20,048 nucleotides of DNA. Origin: a virus. The first letter of the stretch is position 1. Each line of letters starts with the position of its first letter. The position numbers and the translations under genes were made by a program. Positions 12,605-20,048 of the stretch are shown here, piece after piece. The notes beneath the pieces were generated by a model. The model worked only from the letters and a program-made list of their open reading frames with translations, did no database searches and was not told the origin of the DNA. The stretch is taken from IMG/VR virus record IMGVR_UViG_3300025617_000144, positions 1 to 20,048 of that record, one strand, 5' to 3'.

Positions 12605-12931
12605 ATGGCAAACACTTTTAAAAGTTACCCAGTTAAAGACGTAGGCACTACAGCATCCACGGTTTATACCTGTCCTGCTAGTACTCAAACGACCTTAATT
12701 GGTTTATCCGTAGCTAATACTACTACGGGAAATATTACAACTGACGCATACATTACGCGTAGTGCAGTAAATTATTATTTGATTAAGGGTGCCATTGTAC
12801 CAGTAGGTGGTGCATTGGTTATTGTAGGTGGTGATCAGAAGGTAGTGTTACAGCCGAGTGACGAACTTAAGGTTGTCAACAGTGCAGATACTTCTGGTGA
12901 CGTTATGGCATCGCTATTGGAGATTTCATGA
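12605..12931 (+). CDS. Small beta-rich virion protein, tail or baseplate-like
   Basis: This 108-residue protein begins MANTFKSYPVKDVGTTASTV and has alternating hydrophobic and polar strands, with LIGLSVANTTTGNITTDAYI, KGAIVPVGGALVIVGGDQKV and LQPSDELKVVNSADTSGDVM. I recall this family recurring beside fibre genes in many phages, where it is called a virion structural protein. There is no catalytic motif. Its TGA overlaps the ATG of the next fibre gene (ATGA), implying coupled translation. Confidence 0.75.
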   Translation: MANTFKSYPVKDVGTTASTVYTCPASTQTTLIGLSVANTTTGNITTDAYITRSAVNYYLIKGAIVPVGGALVIVGGDQKVVLQPSDELKVVNSADTSGDVMASLLEIS

Positions 12932-13902
12932 GTTATATTGGAGGTTCAGGCGGTATTGTACCCGTCTCATTCTCTACTACAAATTCTCAGTCATTTAATG
13001 GCGATGGGTCTACGGTAGCTTTTACGCTGAACCGTCCTGTGGCTAACGTAAAGGATATTGAGGTTGTAGTAAATAACGTACAACAGTCACCTTATGATTC
13101 TTCATATACGGTATCAGACAACACTTTAACATTTTCATCTGCACCCTCAACAGGCACAGGTAACATTTACATAACTTACCGTGATTTTCCTATTGGTAGT
13201 TTAACAGACCCTAATGCTTACACAAAGTCTCAGACGGATGCGTTGATTGCTGGAGTAGACTTGACCAGTCGGGTTGCCAAGACCGGCGATACGATGACGG
13301 GGGCTTTAAGTGTTACGAACTCTAGCTCTACTACCCCCACTGGTTACTTTCAAAATACATCAGGTTCTGGAGATTCGCCAGCTTTGATTGTTCGTGGTGG
13401 GGCGAATAACACTAACACCGTGGGCACTTTTGAGGTGCAGTCTTACGGGGGAAATAAACATCTAAAGGTAGACGGCAACGGTCGTGTCACGATGCCGTAT
13501 CAGCCGTTATTTCAAGGTTATTTTAATTCCATTTTTGAAGTTGCATCAGGTTCGTCTACAAAAATAACGTCAAGTATTGGTGTTAATTATAATGTAGGTG
13601 GGCATTGGTCGAACTATCGATTTACTTGTCCGGTTTCAGGCGTATACGAAGTACACGCTGGCTTTATGAAACGAACAGGTACAACTCAAGCTATTCATTT
13701 GGATGTATCAATTAACGGGCAAGGCGGTAACGCACTCCGAAGACTTAGGTCATGGGAGGGTACTGGATATTTTTATCTTAGTAACACTTGGTTAGTTAAT
13801 CTTTCTGCAAATGATTACATTGAATTTTTTGCGTATGCAGGTTCTACTGGTCAAGAAATTTATTCAGAACACAGTAGTCTCTACATTAAATTAATAGGGT
13901 AA
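12928..13902 (+). CDS. Tail fibre with C1q-like C-terminal domain
   Basis: This 324-residue protein has an N-terminal beta domain (FNGDGSTVAFTLNRPVANVK..., residues about 24-95), then the fibre motif VAKTGDTMTGALSV (about 115-128), then a middle segment ending at GRVTMPYQP. The C-terminal about 130 residues (FTCPVSGVYEVHAGFMKRTG ... LSANDYIEFFAYAGSTGQEI) look like a C1q/TNF jelly-roll, a trimeric head often used for receptor binding. The middle segment carries a 26-nt repeat shared with the fibre at 14189. Host recognition is inferred. Confidence 0.8.
   Translation: MSYIGGSGGIVPVSFSTTNSQSFNGDGSTVAFTLNRPVANVKDIEVVVNNVQQSPYDSSYTVSDNTLTFSSAPSTGTGNIYITYRDFPIGSLTDPNAYTKSQTDALIAGVDLTSRVAKTGDTMTGALSVTNSSSTTPTGYFQNTSGSGDSPALIVRGGANNTNTVGTFEVQSYGGNKHLKVDGNGRVTMPYQPLFQGYFNSIFEVASGSSTKITSSIGVNYNVGGHWSNYRFTCPVSGVYEVHAGFMKRTGTTQAIHLDVSINGQGGNALRRLRSWEGTGYFYLSNTWLVNLSANDYIEFFAYAGSTGQEIYSEHSSLYIKLIG
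13480..13505 (+). repeat. 26-nt direct repeat, copy 1 (fibre module junction)
   Basis: It is identical to 14498-14523 and encodes the GRVTMPYQP linker just before the C1q-like domain. It is a possible recombination point for exchanging fibre tips. Confidence 0.8.
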
Positions 13903-13905
13903 AAC

Positions 13906-14187
13906 ATGACAACATACACAATCACATTATCAGACGCAGAAGACAAAGCTCTGCACGTAGTAGCAATGTCCGCACAGGACTGGATCGATAACGCCGTTCA
14001 CGAGCGTTGCCGTATTGCTATTGAAGAAATCGTAGCTGCAGAGGTTCAGCGTAAGCTCGCAGCAGGTGAATCTATTACAGGTTCAAAAGAAGACATTGTA
14101 ATCGCTGCTAATATTGAGTCAGCTGCAGAACGTCAAGCAAGAATGGAAGCAGAGCAGGCAGCATTGTTAGCGCAACAAGGAGCCTAA
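13906..14187 (+). CDS. Small fibre-associated protein, possible assembly factor
   Basis: This 93-residue protein begins MTTYTITLSDAEDKALHVVA and continues with the helical SAQDWIDNAVHERCRIAIEE and IVAAEVQRKLAAGE segments. It sits between two C1q-type fibres and starts 4 nt after the preceding stop. Proteins of this look are frequent beside fibre genes in marine and freshwater phages (from memory). An assembly or chaperone role is inferred from position only. The first nine codons reappear as a vestige at 14957. Confidence 0.75.
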   Translation: MTTYTITLSDAEDKALHVVAMSAQDWIDNAVHERCRIAIEEIVAAEVQRKLAAGESITGSKEDIVIAANIESAAERQARMEAEQAALLAQQGA

Positions 14188-14188
14188 T

Positions 14189-14923
14189 ATGGCACTAAGT
14201 AAAATCGGTTCCGAGGGTCTTGATACCCTGTCGGGGGACCTGATCGTTAATACCAGCATTGGTATGGGCGACCGTGTTATGTATGACGGAGACAGTAGTG
14301 GAACCGTCAAGCATTTTGCAATGCCCAAGACAACCTCTAGACTTTCTTGGGGAACTCCGGGAAGTGATAACTATAGGTTAAATCTGTCAGGCGGTGGTGC
14401 GCTTTTGTTTGGCGTTGATGGTGACAGCGAATATTTTGCAGTTGAGACGCATCAATCAGGTGTCGGTCATAATGAAAAATTTAGAATTGATTCATTTGGT
14501 CGTGTCACGATGCCGTATCAGCCAGCTTTTCATTGTAATTACACAAACGGGGCTTACAACGTCAATAGCACAATTGTTATTTTTCCGGAAGCAAGCCTCA
14601 ATCGTGGAAATCACTACAACACCTCTACAGGTAGGTTTACTGCCCCAGTTAGCGGCGCTTACCACTTTTGGTGTGCCCTAATGGTTTCCAGTTCTGGAAA
14701 TACCCCTGATTTTAGATGGTTTAAAAACGGCGTTAGTACAGGCGTTGCTGGGTATGTGTCTGGTTCTTTTGGTGGCGGTAGTTGGTTAAAAGCACATAGC
14801 AGTATTTCTATTTATCTTAACGTTAATGACACAATAGAAGTCCGCACAGTATCTAACGTAAATATGCACATTGATATCGCCGCAAATAACCACAACCAAC
14901 TTGGTGGCTTTTTATTAGGCTAA
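14189..14923 (+). CDS. Second tail fibre with C1q-like C-terminal domain
   Basis: This 244-residue protein begins MALSKIGSEGLDTLSGDLIV and contains a linker SFGRVTMPYQPAF shared with the fibre at 12928, then a C-terminal jelly-roll of about 130 residues (GRFTAPVSGAYHFWCALMVS ... LNVNDTIEVRTVSN ... NHNQLGGFLLG). The N-terminal part differs from the other fibre. The ATG follows AAGGAG, two bases after the previous stop codon. A role as an alternative receptor-binding tip is inferred. Confidence 0.75.
   Translation: MALSKIGSEGLDTLSGDLIVNTSIGMGDRVMYDGDSSGTVKHFAMPKTTSRLSWGTPGSDNYRLNLSGGGALLFGVDGDSEYFAVETHQSGVGHNEKFRIDSFGRVTMPYQPAFHCNYTNGAYNVNSTIVIFPEASLNRGNHYNTSTGRFTAPVSGAYHFWCALMVSSSGNTPDFRWFKNGVSTGVAGYVSGSFGGGSWLKAHSSISIYLNVNDTIEVRTVSNVNMHIDIAANNHNQLGGFLLG
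14498..14523 (+). repeat. 26-nt direct repeat, copy 2 (fibre module junction)
   Basis: It is identical to 13480-13505 and encodes the GRVTMPYQP linker of the second C1q-like fibre. Confidence 0.8.
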
Positions 14924-14956
14924 CTGAAAGACTCACTTCGTTCACAAGGAAAATTT

Positions 14957-14992
14957 ATGACAACATACACAATTACTTTGTCAACAAGTTAA
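14957..14992 (+). pseudogene. Vestigial copy of the 13906 gene (11 codons)
   Basis: An ATG with AAGGA upstream encodes MTTYTITLSTS and then stops. The first nine residues match the 93-residue protein at 13906 exactly (MTTYTITLS), and the first 17 nt are identical. It lies after another C1q fibre, where a second fibre-associated gene would be expected. It may be a deletion remnant or, less likely, a functional leader peptide. Confidence 0.65.
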
Positions 14993-15007
14993 TTTAAAGG
15001 ATAAACA

Positions 15008-15478
15008 ATGGCATATATAGGTGTACCACCATTTGGAAAGACTGTAAGAACAGTAACAGAGATCACAGCAACAGCTGGACAAACAACATTCAGTCCTACT
15101 GGTGGTTATCCTCTCGGTTATGTTGACGTTTATCTTAATGGTGTAATATTAAACAACAGTGACTTTACAGCTGTTGATGGAGCCTCAGTAGTATTGCAGT
15201 CAGCTGCAACTGAGGGAGATGAATTTAAGTCTGTTTCTTATTGGCCAGTATCATTAGCTAATACTTATTTAAAAGCAGAAATAGATAATCTATTATTAGG
15301 TACTGGTGGTGGAGCTACTGGTGGCGGTAATGATGAAGTATTCGTAGAGAATGATCAGGTAGTGACTACCGATTATACGATTACAGCAGGTAAAAACGCA
15401 TCTACTGCTGGGCCAATTACAATTGACTCAGGCGTGACGGTTACAGTACCCACTGGCTCACGTTGGGTAATCATCTAA
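15008..15478 (+). CDS. Short tail-fibre-like protein
   Basis: This 156-residue protein begins MAYIGVPPFGKTVRTVTEIT. Its first half has a fibre attachment-type domain with TATAGQTTFS, YPLGYVDVYLNGVILNNSDF and VSYWPVSLANTYLKAEIDN. A Gly-rich hinge (GTGGGATGGGND, about 98-109) leads to a C-terminal beta segment, VVTTDYTITAGKNASTAGPI with SGVTVTVPTGSRWVII, seen in many phage fibre ends. It may be a truncated fibre or an adaptor carrying another fibre. Confidence 0.75.
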   Translation: MAYIGVPPFGKTVRTVTEITATAGQTTFSPTGGYPLGYVDVYLNGVILNNSDFTAVDGASVVLQSAATEGDEFKSVSYWPVSLANTYLKAEIDNLLLGTGGGATGGGNDEVFVENDQVVTTDYTITAGKNASTAGPITIDSGVTVTVPTGSRWVII

Positions 15479-15487
15479 GGAACAGAT

Positions 15488-16057
15488 ATGGCTATTATTT
15501 TAGACGGGACTATAGGCATCACAGCGCCCGACATTACGTCAGCGGCGGGTTTGGATGCCAGTGACATTAACGATAACGCAATCACTGCGGCAAAACTACA
15601 CACGACAGCGGTAACTGACAAACTTGGTTACACGCCTGCAAACCTATCCGGAGACACATTTACTGGTGCAACTTATTTGCATAGTCTTAACGTTTCTGGG
15701 GGTTCACAGCGACGAATCAGAACGTATGAGCACGTATATCAGCATCCTCAGAACACAGGGATTAACCTGATCTACAACTCAAGTGCGTACACTGACGTAC
15801 ATTTTATGCTTACGTTAGAGGGGTTTCACAGTGGGCGAAGCTACCAAATGTGGCAAGGAGTCTTCGGAGGGTATGGAGGACAATTTATTACCATTGGTGG
15901 AGGCGGTGGGTTCACCCTACAAAATGCAACCTTAGACACTGGACGTGCGTATTTACGAATTTCTGCTGGGGGATTGACACAAACCTCAACAAACTATGTA
16001 GCAATGACTATATTTGGGGATGCTGGTATAACTATTGTAAATGGGAGTCTGTACTGA
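15488..16057 (+). CDS. Tail-fibre-like protein
   Basis: This 189-residue protein begins MAIILDGTIGITAPDITSAA and uses the fibre motifs DASDINDNAITAAKLHT and GYTPANLSGDTFTGA (about residues 26-65). The remaining residues are Gly-rich beta sequence with FGGYGGQFITIGGGGGF and a TIVNGSLY end. The stop overlaps the next ATG by one base (TGATG), indicating coupled translation with a small protein, probably its partner. Receptor binding is inferred. Confidence 0.75.
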   Translation: MAIILDGTIGITAPDITSAAGLDASDINDNAITAAKLHTTAVTDKLGYTPANLSGDTFTGATYLHSLNVSGGSQRRIRTYEHVYQHPQNTGINLIYNSSAYTDVHFMLTLEGFHSGRSYQMWQGVFGGYGGQFITIGGGGGFTLQNATLDTGRAYLRISAGGLTQTSTNYVAMTIFGDAGITIVNGSLY

Positions 16058-16293
16058 TGAAACATCCTAACGACACCAACGAACTTTTAGCAACTGACGG
16101 AGTACCTTTTACGCCCGAGCAACGGTTTGCCCATTTTGACTTTCTTACTTGGAAATATAAAGTTGATCGTGTCCAAGAATACCCCCCAATCGGAGATCAA
16201 TTAGACGCTTTATTCAAAGCTGGTGTATTCCCTGATGACATGGCGGCGGCTATTCAGGCAGTCAAAGATAAATATCCGAAAGGAACAGCATGA
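16057..16293 (+). CDS. Small fibre-partner protein with YPxxxDQLD...VKxxYPK motif
   Basis: This 78-residue protein has ATG at 16057, sharing one base with the preceding stop. The C-terminal half, YPPIGDQLDALFKAGVF followed by AIQAVKDKYPKG, matches the C-termini of two other small proteins here (16847-17107 and 18986-19348). The motif recurs next to fibre genes in many aquatic phages in my recollection. The ORF extends upstream in frame, but that part overlaps the fibre gene. A chaperone or fibre-binding role is inferred. Confidence 0.75.
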   Translation: MKHPNDTNELLATDGVPFTPEQRFAHFDFLTWKYKVDRVQEYPPIGDQLDALFKAGVFPDDMAAAIQAVKDKYPKGTA

Positions 16294-16850
16294 GTAATAT
16301 AGCAATCAAAGGCGCTACGACAGGCACAGGGGTTTTTACCCTTGAGTCTCCAGCGACCAATACCGACCGAACATTGGTGTTGCCTGATGAGGCGGGGACG
16401 GTGTTGACGAGTGCTGGAGTGCCAGCGTCTGCGATGCCAGCGGGTAGTGTGATTCAGGTTGTAGAGCAAAGAAGCTCAACCGATGTGTCAACAACTTCAG
16501 GAAGCCCACAGACAATTGTTTCGGCATCCATTACACCAAGTTCAGCAAGTAATAAAATTGTTATTTATGCGGTTGTTGGAGAACCTGACCAAGGTGATGG
16601 GCGGATTCTAACTAGGGTTTTTAGGAACACTACATCAACAGAAGTATTCCGTATAACCAGTGAAGTTGGTCGAGGTTTGCCATCAGGGACAGAAATTCAT
16701 TTACCCAATCTTGTCTCATTTGGTAGTGATTTACCAAACACCACCTCAGCAACTACATATTTCATTGGGATTAACTCACAAACTGGTGGCGCTGTTAGAG
16801 TTGGTAACGGAGCCGACCATGTTTTAATTCTAATGGAGATTGCAGGATGA
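16290..16850 (+). CDS. Tail-fibre-like protein
   Basis: This 186-residue protein begins MSNIAIKGATTGTGVFTLES, where the ATGTGVFTLESPATNTxRTL type of start is common in fibre end proteins. LPDEAGTVLTSAG and PAGSVIQVVEQ follow (about residues 32-60), and then a beta-rich domain with SITPSSASNKIVIYAVVGE and ending ADHVLILMEIAG. It overlaps both neighbours by ATGA, so three genes are coupled. A jelly-roll tip is possible. Confidence 0.75.
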   Translation: MSNIAIKGATTGTGVFTLESPATNTDRTLVLPDEAGTVLTSAGVPASAMPAGSVIQVVEQRSSTDVSTTSGSPQTIVSASITPSSASNKIVIYAVVGEPDQGDGRILTRVFRNTTSTEVFRITSEVGRGLPSGTEIHLPNLVSFGSDLPNTTSATTYFIGINSQTGGAVRVGNGADHVLILMEIAG

Positions 16851-17107
16851 ACTTAACTGAAGCAATTTTTAAACTAAACCCATCGGTTGTAACCATCCGT
16901 GGTGACGTTGCCTACGATGCCAACGAGCAAGTGGTGTCCTATGACCTTGCCGCCGCTGAAGCCTTGGTAGCCGCTAACGCTTACAAAGAACAACGTGCAT
17001 CCGCATATCCAAGCATCGCTGACCAGCTAGACACAATCTACCACTCCGGCATTGACGCTTGGAAGGCTCAGATTGCCGCAGTGAAACAGGAGTATCCAAA
17101 GCCATGA
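16847..17107 (+). CDS. Small fibre-partner protein with YPxxxDQLD motif
   Basis: This 86-residue protein begins MNLTEAIFKLNPSVVTIRGD, has a YDANEQVVSYDLAAAEALVA segment and ends ASAYPSIADQLDTIYHSGID...[10 protein letters not shown]. The C-terminal motif matches those at 16057 and 18986. Overlaps of ATGA with both neighbours suggest that its amount is tied to the fibres. From similar phage genes I infer a tail-fibre assembly role. Confidence 0.75.
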   Translation: MNLTEAIFKLNPSVVTIRGDVAYDANEQVVSYDLAAAEALVAANAYKEQRASAYPSIADQLDTIYHSGIDAWKAQIAAVKQEYPKP

Positions 17108-18222
17108 GCAGTATTAGCGTAAACACAATTACAGATGCCTCTGGCGGCACGACCACAAGCATCAACGGCTACACCCCTACCGTGTCTAACATGGCTGGCA
17201 GGAACCGCATCATCAACGGTGCGATGGTAATTGACCAGAGGAACGCTGGAGCGAGTGTGACTCCGTCTGGTGGTAATTACACATTAGACAGGTGGATGTT
17301 TGAATTGTCCCAAACATCAAAACTTACTGTCCAACAAAATGCCGCATCAGTCACGCCCCCTGCTGGATTTTCTAATTACATGGGCATCACAAGTTCGTCA
17401 TCGTATTCATCAACTGCAACAGATTACTTTTGGGTAAATCAAAGAATTGAAGGTTTTAATACCGCAGACTTGGCATGGGGAACTGCTAATGCTTCTGCTG
17501 TAACTTTGTCGTTTTGGGTTCGTAGTTCTTTGACTGGGACATTTAGTGGTGCTCTATCAAACTCATCACAAAGTCGTTCTTACCCATTTCCATTTGTAAT
17601 TAACTCTGCAAATACATGGGAAAAGAAAGAAATTACTGTTGCTGGAGACACAACTGGAACTTGGGCAACTGATAATAGTGCAGGTATTAAACTGCATATA
17701 AATTTAGGAACTGGTTCAAATCGTCAAGGTGCTGCTAATACATGGGCCGCAACTGACTATCGTGGTGGAGTAACGGGTTCTGTTAGTTTAGTCGGCACAA
17801 GCGGAGCCACCTTATACATCACAGGCGTACAGCTAGAAGCCGGAAGCGTAGCGACACCTTTTGAGCATCGGCAGTATGGGCAGGAGTTGGCGCTGTGTCA
17901 GCGGTATTTCCAAAATGCAAAGTACGGTATTAATGCAGTGGCTTTTGGAGTTTCAAACTCTTATAGTGGTGGAGACAGGGTATTTTTGTGTGGTGGTTCA
18001 GAGTTCAAAGTAGATATGAGGACACAACCAACTATAACTCTTTATTCTGCACAAACAAGAACCCTTGGGCAAGTCTCTGGGTATTCTTCAGGCACAAATT
18101 ATGTGGTGAGTTCTATATCAAGCCCAGATAACAGACGTATTGGGTTGTATCTTCAGTTAGCTAGTTCTCCGCCTGTTTTCGATACCTTATCTTTCTATTT
18201 TGATGCTAGTGCGGAGCTTTAA
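17104..18222 (+). CDS. Large tail-fibre/receptor-binding-like protein
   Basis: This 372-residue protein uses the ATG at 17104 (overlapping the previous stop) rather than the in-frame upstream ATG at 17059, because the extra residues there overlap the previous gene. The order is a [20 protein letters not shown] start, a conserved segment [19 protein letters not shown] (about 35-53), a long beta-rich middle resembling a carbohydrate-binding sandwich, and [20 protein letters not shown] (about 250-270) with [12 protein letters not shown]. This family is common in environmental phages. The tip is probably after residue 285. Confidence 0.8.
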   Translation: MSSISVNTITDASGGTTTSINGYTPTVSNMAGRNRIINGAMVIDQRNAGASVTPSGGNYTLDRWMFELSQTSKLTVQQNAASVTPPAGFSNYMGITSSSSYSSTATDYFWVNQRIEGFNTADLAWGTANASAVTLSFWVRSSLTGTFSGALSNSSQSRSYPFPFVINSANTWEKKEITVAGDTTGTWATDNSAGIKLHINLGTGSNRQGAANTWAATDYRGGVTGSVSLVGTSGATLYITGVQLEAGSVATPFEHRQYGQELALCQRYFQNAKYGINAVAFGVSNSYSGGDRVFLCGGSEFKVDMRTQPTITLYSAQTRTLGQVSGYSSGTNYVVSSISSPDNRRIGLYLQLASSPPVFDTLSFYFDASAEL

Positions 18223-18224
18223 TC

Positions 18225-18395
18225 ATGTACAAACTATTACCAAACGATTCGCTCACAAGTATGGCGGCTACATCAGTCAAACGCCTGTCCGACAACGCCT
18301 TCATCCCCTTCGACCCCGCCAACACAGACTACCAAGAGTATTTGAAGTGGCTGGCTGAAGGGAATACACCAGAACCAGCAGAGGAGATATTATGA
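18225..18395 (+). CDS. Short fibre-associated protein
   Basis: This 56-residue protein begins [20 protein letters not shown] and continues with [20 protein letters not shown] and [16 protein letters not shown] [20 protein letters not shown] tail is, in my recollection, common in phage proteins next to fibre genes. GGAG precedes the start, and the stop overlaps the next ATG (ATGA). A fibre-assembly role is inferred. Confidence 0.8.
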   Translation: MYKLLPNDSLTSMAATSVKRLSDNAFIPFDPANTDYQEYLKWLAEGNTPEPAEEIL

Positions 18396-18976
18396 GTAAC
18401 GCAAGAAACCTTGCCCGTCTTATTGTTGACTCAGGCGGTGACTTAGACGCAGGGAACTTAGGTAACGCACCTAACCCAATTAACGCTGGAACCATTGCTT
18501 ACCTAGGTATGTCCACGGCTCCAACAGGCTGGCTAAAAGCTAACGGTGCGGCACTAGCAGAAGCCGCTTACCCTGAGTTGTATGCCGCAATTGGCTCACA
18601 ATTTAATATTGGGGGAGAACCTGCTGGGACGTTCAGGCTTCCTGACTTGCGTGGCGAGTTTCCACGGGGTTGGGATGATGGGCGTGGTGCAGATAGTGGG
18701 CGTGGTTTTGGGTCGGCTCAAAGTGACGCAACACAGCGTGTTACAGGTGCAATAGGGATGTCCCACGCTTCTGGAATGGGGGGCGCTAATGAGTGGACAC
18801 CGAGTGGAACTAATGCGTTTTACGGCGTAAATGGGGGAAACCCGTGGCGTGACCAAATTGAAAGTTTTGGTGGTACAAACACCAGAAACGTAGCTTTCGA
18901 TAATTCACGGTCAGTCAGGACTTCTTCCGAGGAAAGACCTCGAAACGTAGCCTTACTTGCTTGCATCAAATACTAA
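18392..18976 (+). CDS. Tail collar domain protein
   Basis: This 194-residue protein starts [20 protein letters not shown], an N-terminal attachment motif repeated in other fibres. Residues about 29-100 form a phage tail-collar domain, with [36 protein letters not shown] and [20 protein letters not shown] (the LPDLRGxFxRGxD signature). The end, [13 protein letters not shown], is the usual terminus. Such domains sit at fibre tips or at fibre-baseplate joints. It is followed by a probable assembly protein. Confidence 0.9.
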   Translation: MSNARNLARLIVDSGGDLDAGNLGNAPNPINAGTIAYLGMSTAPTGWLKANGAALAEAAYPELYAAIGSQFNIGGEPAGTFRLPDLRGEFPRGWDDGRGADSGRGFGSAQSDATQRVTGAIGMSHASGMGGANEWTPSGTNAFYGVNGGNPWRDQIESFGGTNTRNVAFDNSRSVRTSSEERPRNVALLACIKY

Positions 18977-18985
18977 GGAGCAACA

Positions 18986-19348
18986 ATGAAACAAGTAATT
19001 CAATTAGATGCTCAAGGGTATTTTGTAGGCACAACAACGGCTGATGAGTCTCCACTTGAGCAAGGTGTATATCTGATGCCAGCAGATACTATTGATGTAG
19101 ATGCTCCTACTATTCCTGATGGGTATAAAGCCAAGTGGAATAACGGTTGGGTGTTTGAAGCTATCCCAGAGCCTACATTACAGCCTGAAACAGACCCAAA
19201 AGCAGACTGGACTTACGTTGAATACCGTATGTCTGAATATCCTAAAATGTCCGACTACCTAGACGGTATTGTAAAGGGTGACCAAGCGCAGATTGATGCG
19301 TACATTGCGGCTTGCCAAGCGGTTAAAGCTAAGTATCCAAAGGGGTGA
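18986..19348 (+). CDS. Probable tail fibre assembly-like protein
   Basis: This 120-residue protein starts MKQVIQLDAQGYFVGTTTAD and contains an LMPADTIDVDAPTIPDGYKA segment, the KWNNGWVFEAIPEP segment typical of fibre assembly proteins and a C-terminal VEYRMSEYPKMSDYLDGIVK ... AVKAKYPKG. The last part shares the YPxxxDxLD...VKxxYPK motif with 16057 and 16847. The collar gene directly upstream is the natural substrate. Function by analogy: a chaperone for fibre trimerisation. Confidence 0.75.
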   Translation: MKQVIQLDAQGYFVGTTTADESPLEQGVYLMPADTIDVDAPTIPDGYKAKWNNGWVFEAIPEPTLQPETDPKADWTYVEYRMSEYPKMSDYLDGIVKGDQAQIDAYIAACQAVKAKYPKG

Positions 19349-19351
19349 TGA

Positions 19352-19573
19352 ATGGAAGAAGTTACCCACAAAGAAATATATGACAGGTTAGTAGCAGTAG
19401 AATCAAAAGTAGATAAACTTAACGAAGAGACAACGGAAGTTGTTAAAGCATTTAGTGCTGCTCAGGGTGCCTTCACGGTACTAGAGTGGATTGCTAAAGC
19501 AGCTAAACCTATCCTTTGGATTGCTGGCGTTATCACTGCCTTTTCATTTCTAATATCAGAGTATAAAAAATAA
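19352..19573 (+). CDS. Small membrane protein, holin candidate
   Basis: This 73-residue protein has a charged N-terminal coiled-coil-like region (EEVTHKEIYDRLVAVESKVD, residues 2-21, continuing to about 40) and one hydrophobic C-terminal segment, PILWIAGVITAFSFLIS (about 53-69), ending in EYKK. A single-span protein of this size next to another membrane protein at the end of the late operon fits a holin or holin-like function. No endolysin is seen in the window to confirm it. The gene begins 4 nt after the previous stop. Confidence 0.6.
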   Translation: MEEVTHKEIYDRLVAVESKVDKLNEETTEVVKAFSAAQGAFTVLEWIAKAAKPILWIAGVITAFSFLISEYKK

Positions 19574-19589
19574 AGAATGGAGAATAAAT

Positions 19590-20033
19590 ATGCTTGCTGA
19601 ACTTGCAATAGCCAATGCTGCCTTTGGTGTTATTAAAGAAACTGTAGCTAATGGCGGCGACATCATGGCTGCAGGTCAGCACATTTTTAAATTTTTCGAT
19701 TCTAAATCAGAGCTTTCAAAGAAGGCTAACAAATCAGGATCAGACTCAGAGGCTTTCTTTGCTCTTGAACAAATTAAACAGCATGAAAAAGCTTTACAAG
19801 AACTATTTATTTATCAAGGACGGGCTGGTCTTTGGGATGACTGGTTAGCCTTTCAAGCAGAAGCTAAACGTAAACGTGACGCAGAAGCTAGACAAATTGC
19901 GCTTGCTAAAATTAAGCGTAAGGAACTTATTTGGTCTTGGATTAATGGTGCATTAATTATTATATCTGTATTAACAGGTGTTATACTTATTGCAGGACTT
20001 ATCTGGTTAATCGTAACTAAAGGAAATATATAA
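19590..20033 (+). CDS. Phage membrane protein with C-terminal span, unknown function
   Basis: This 147-residue protein has an N-terminal helical region (MLAELAIANAAFGVIKETVA), a charged middle with HEKALQELFIYQGRAGLWDD, a basic coiled region AEAKRKRDAEARQIALAKIK (about 88-108) and one long hydrophobic span, INGALIIISVLTGVILIAGL (about 118-137). I recall similar proteins in marine and freshwater phages near lysis genes, without an established role. A spanin- or holin-linked function is possible. GGAG precedes the ATG. Confidence 0.7.
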   Translation: MLAELAIANAAFGVIKETVANGGDIMAAGQHIFKFFDSKSELSKKANKSGSDSEAFFALEQIKQHEKALQELFIYQGRAGLWDDWLAFQAEAKRKRDAEARQIALAKIKRKELIWSWINGALIIISVLTGVILIAGLIWLIVTKGNI

Positions 20034-20048
20034 TGCTCCCTTTAATTG
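20033..20048 (+). CDS. Start of another gene, truncated by window end
   Basis: ATG overlaps the preceding TAA by one base (TAATG) and encodes MLPLI before the window ends. It is a coupled next gene, and its function cannot be judged. Confidence 0.35.

Overview
The window is the late (packaging, head, tail and tail-fibre) half of a tailed double-stranded DNA bacteriophage. It has no integrase, replication gene or tRNA, so lifestyle and host cannot be read from it. The terminase, portal, scaffold and SU10/DUF5309-type capsid set, with a small adaptor-like protein after the capsid, fits a short-tailed phage of the kind common in aquatic samples. That placement is by recalled family resemblance, not by a search. 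Most genes are moderately AT-rich.

Layout. Positions 1-1527 hold a leftward operon of five small genes of unknown function (one cut by the window edge). Three of its gaps carry a repeated two-hairpin leader. Positions 1656-1856 are an AT-rich divergent intergenic region. From 1857 everything runs rightward: large terminase (TerL), three small basic or charged proteins, portal, two small proteins, acidic scaffold and major capsid protein, followed by a terminator-like hairpin. Next come two small paralogous proteins, an unknown protein and a head-tail adaptor candidate. A tail-fibre region of about 8 kb (11183-19348) follows: an Ala/Ser heptad-repeat fibre, two fibres with C1q-like C-terminal domains, several short fibre-like proteins, a collar-domain protein and several small interleaved proteins that look like fibre-associated or assembly factors, many overlapping by ATGA. 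The window ends with two membrane proteins (holin/lysis candidates) and the first codons of another gene.

The most unusual signal is in the leftward operon. The mRNA-sense (minus) strand is almost free of adenine in 842-978 and about 1161-1655. Between 1371 and 1655 there is a single A in 285 nt. That A lies in a GGAG motif six bases before an in-frame GTG. The gene there (1048-1527) is a protein-level paralog of the ordinary-composition gene at 104-430, and within 1201-1527 its few A-containing codons are Asp or Tyr codons at positions conserved in that paralog. So a real gene appears to have been purged of A except where function demands it, and the purge extends into what looks like untranslated leader. 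I know of no described phage mechanism that explains this.

Other points worth checking are a vestigial duplicate of a fibre-associated gene at 14957, a 26-bp identical repeat linking two different C1q-like fibres, a recurring C-terminal motif in three small fibre-region proteins, and the distinct codon use of the capsid gene.
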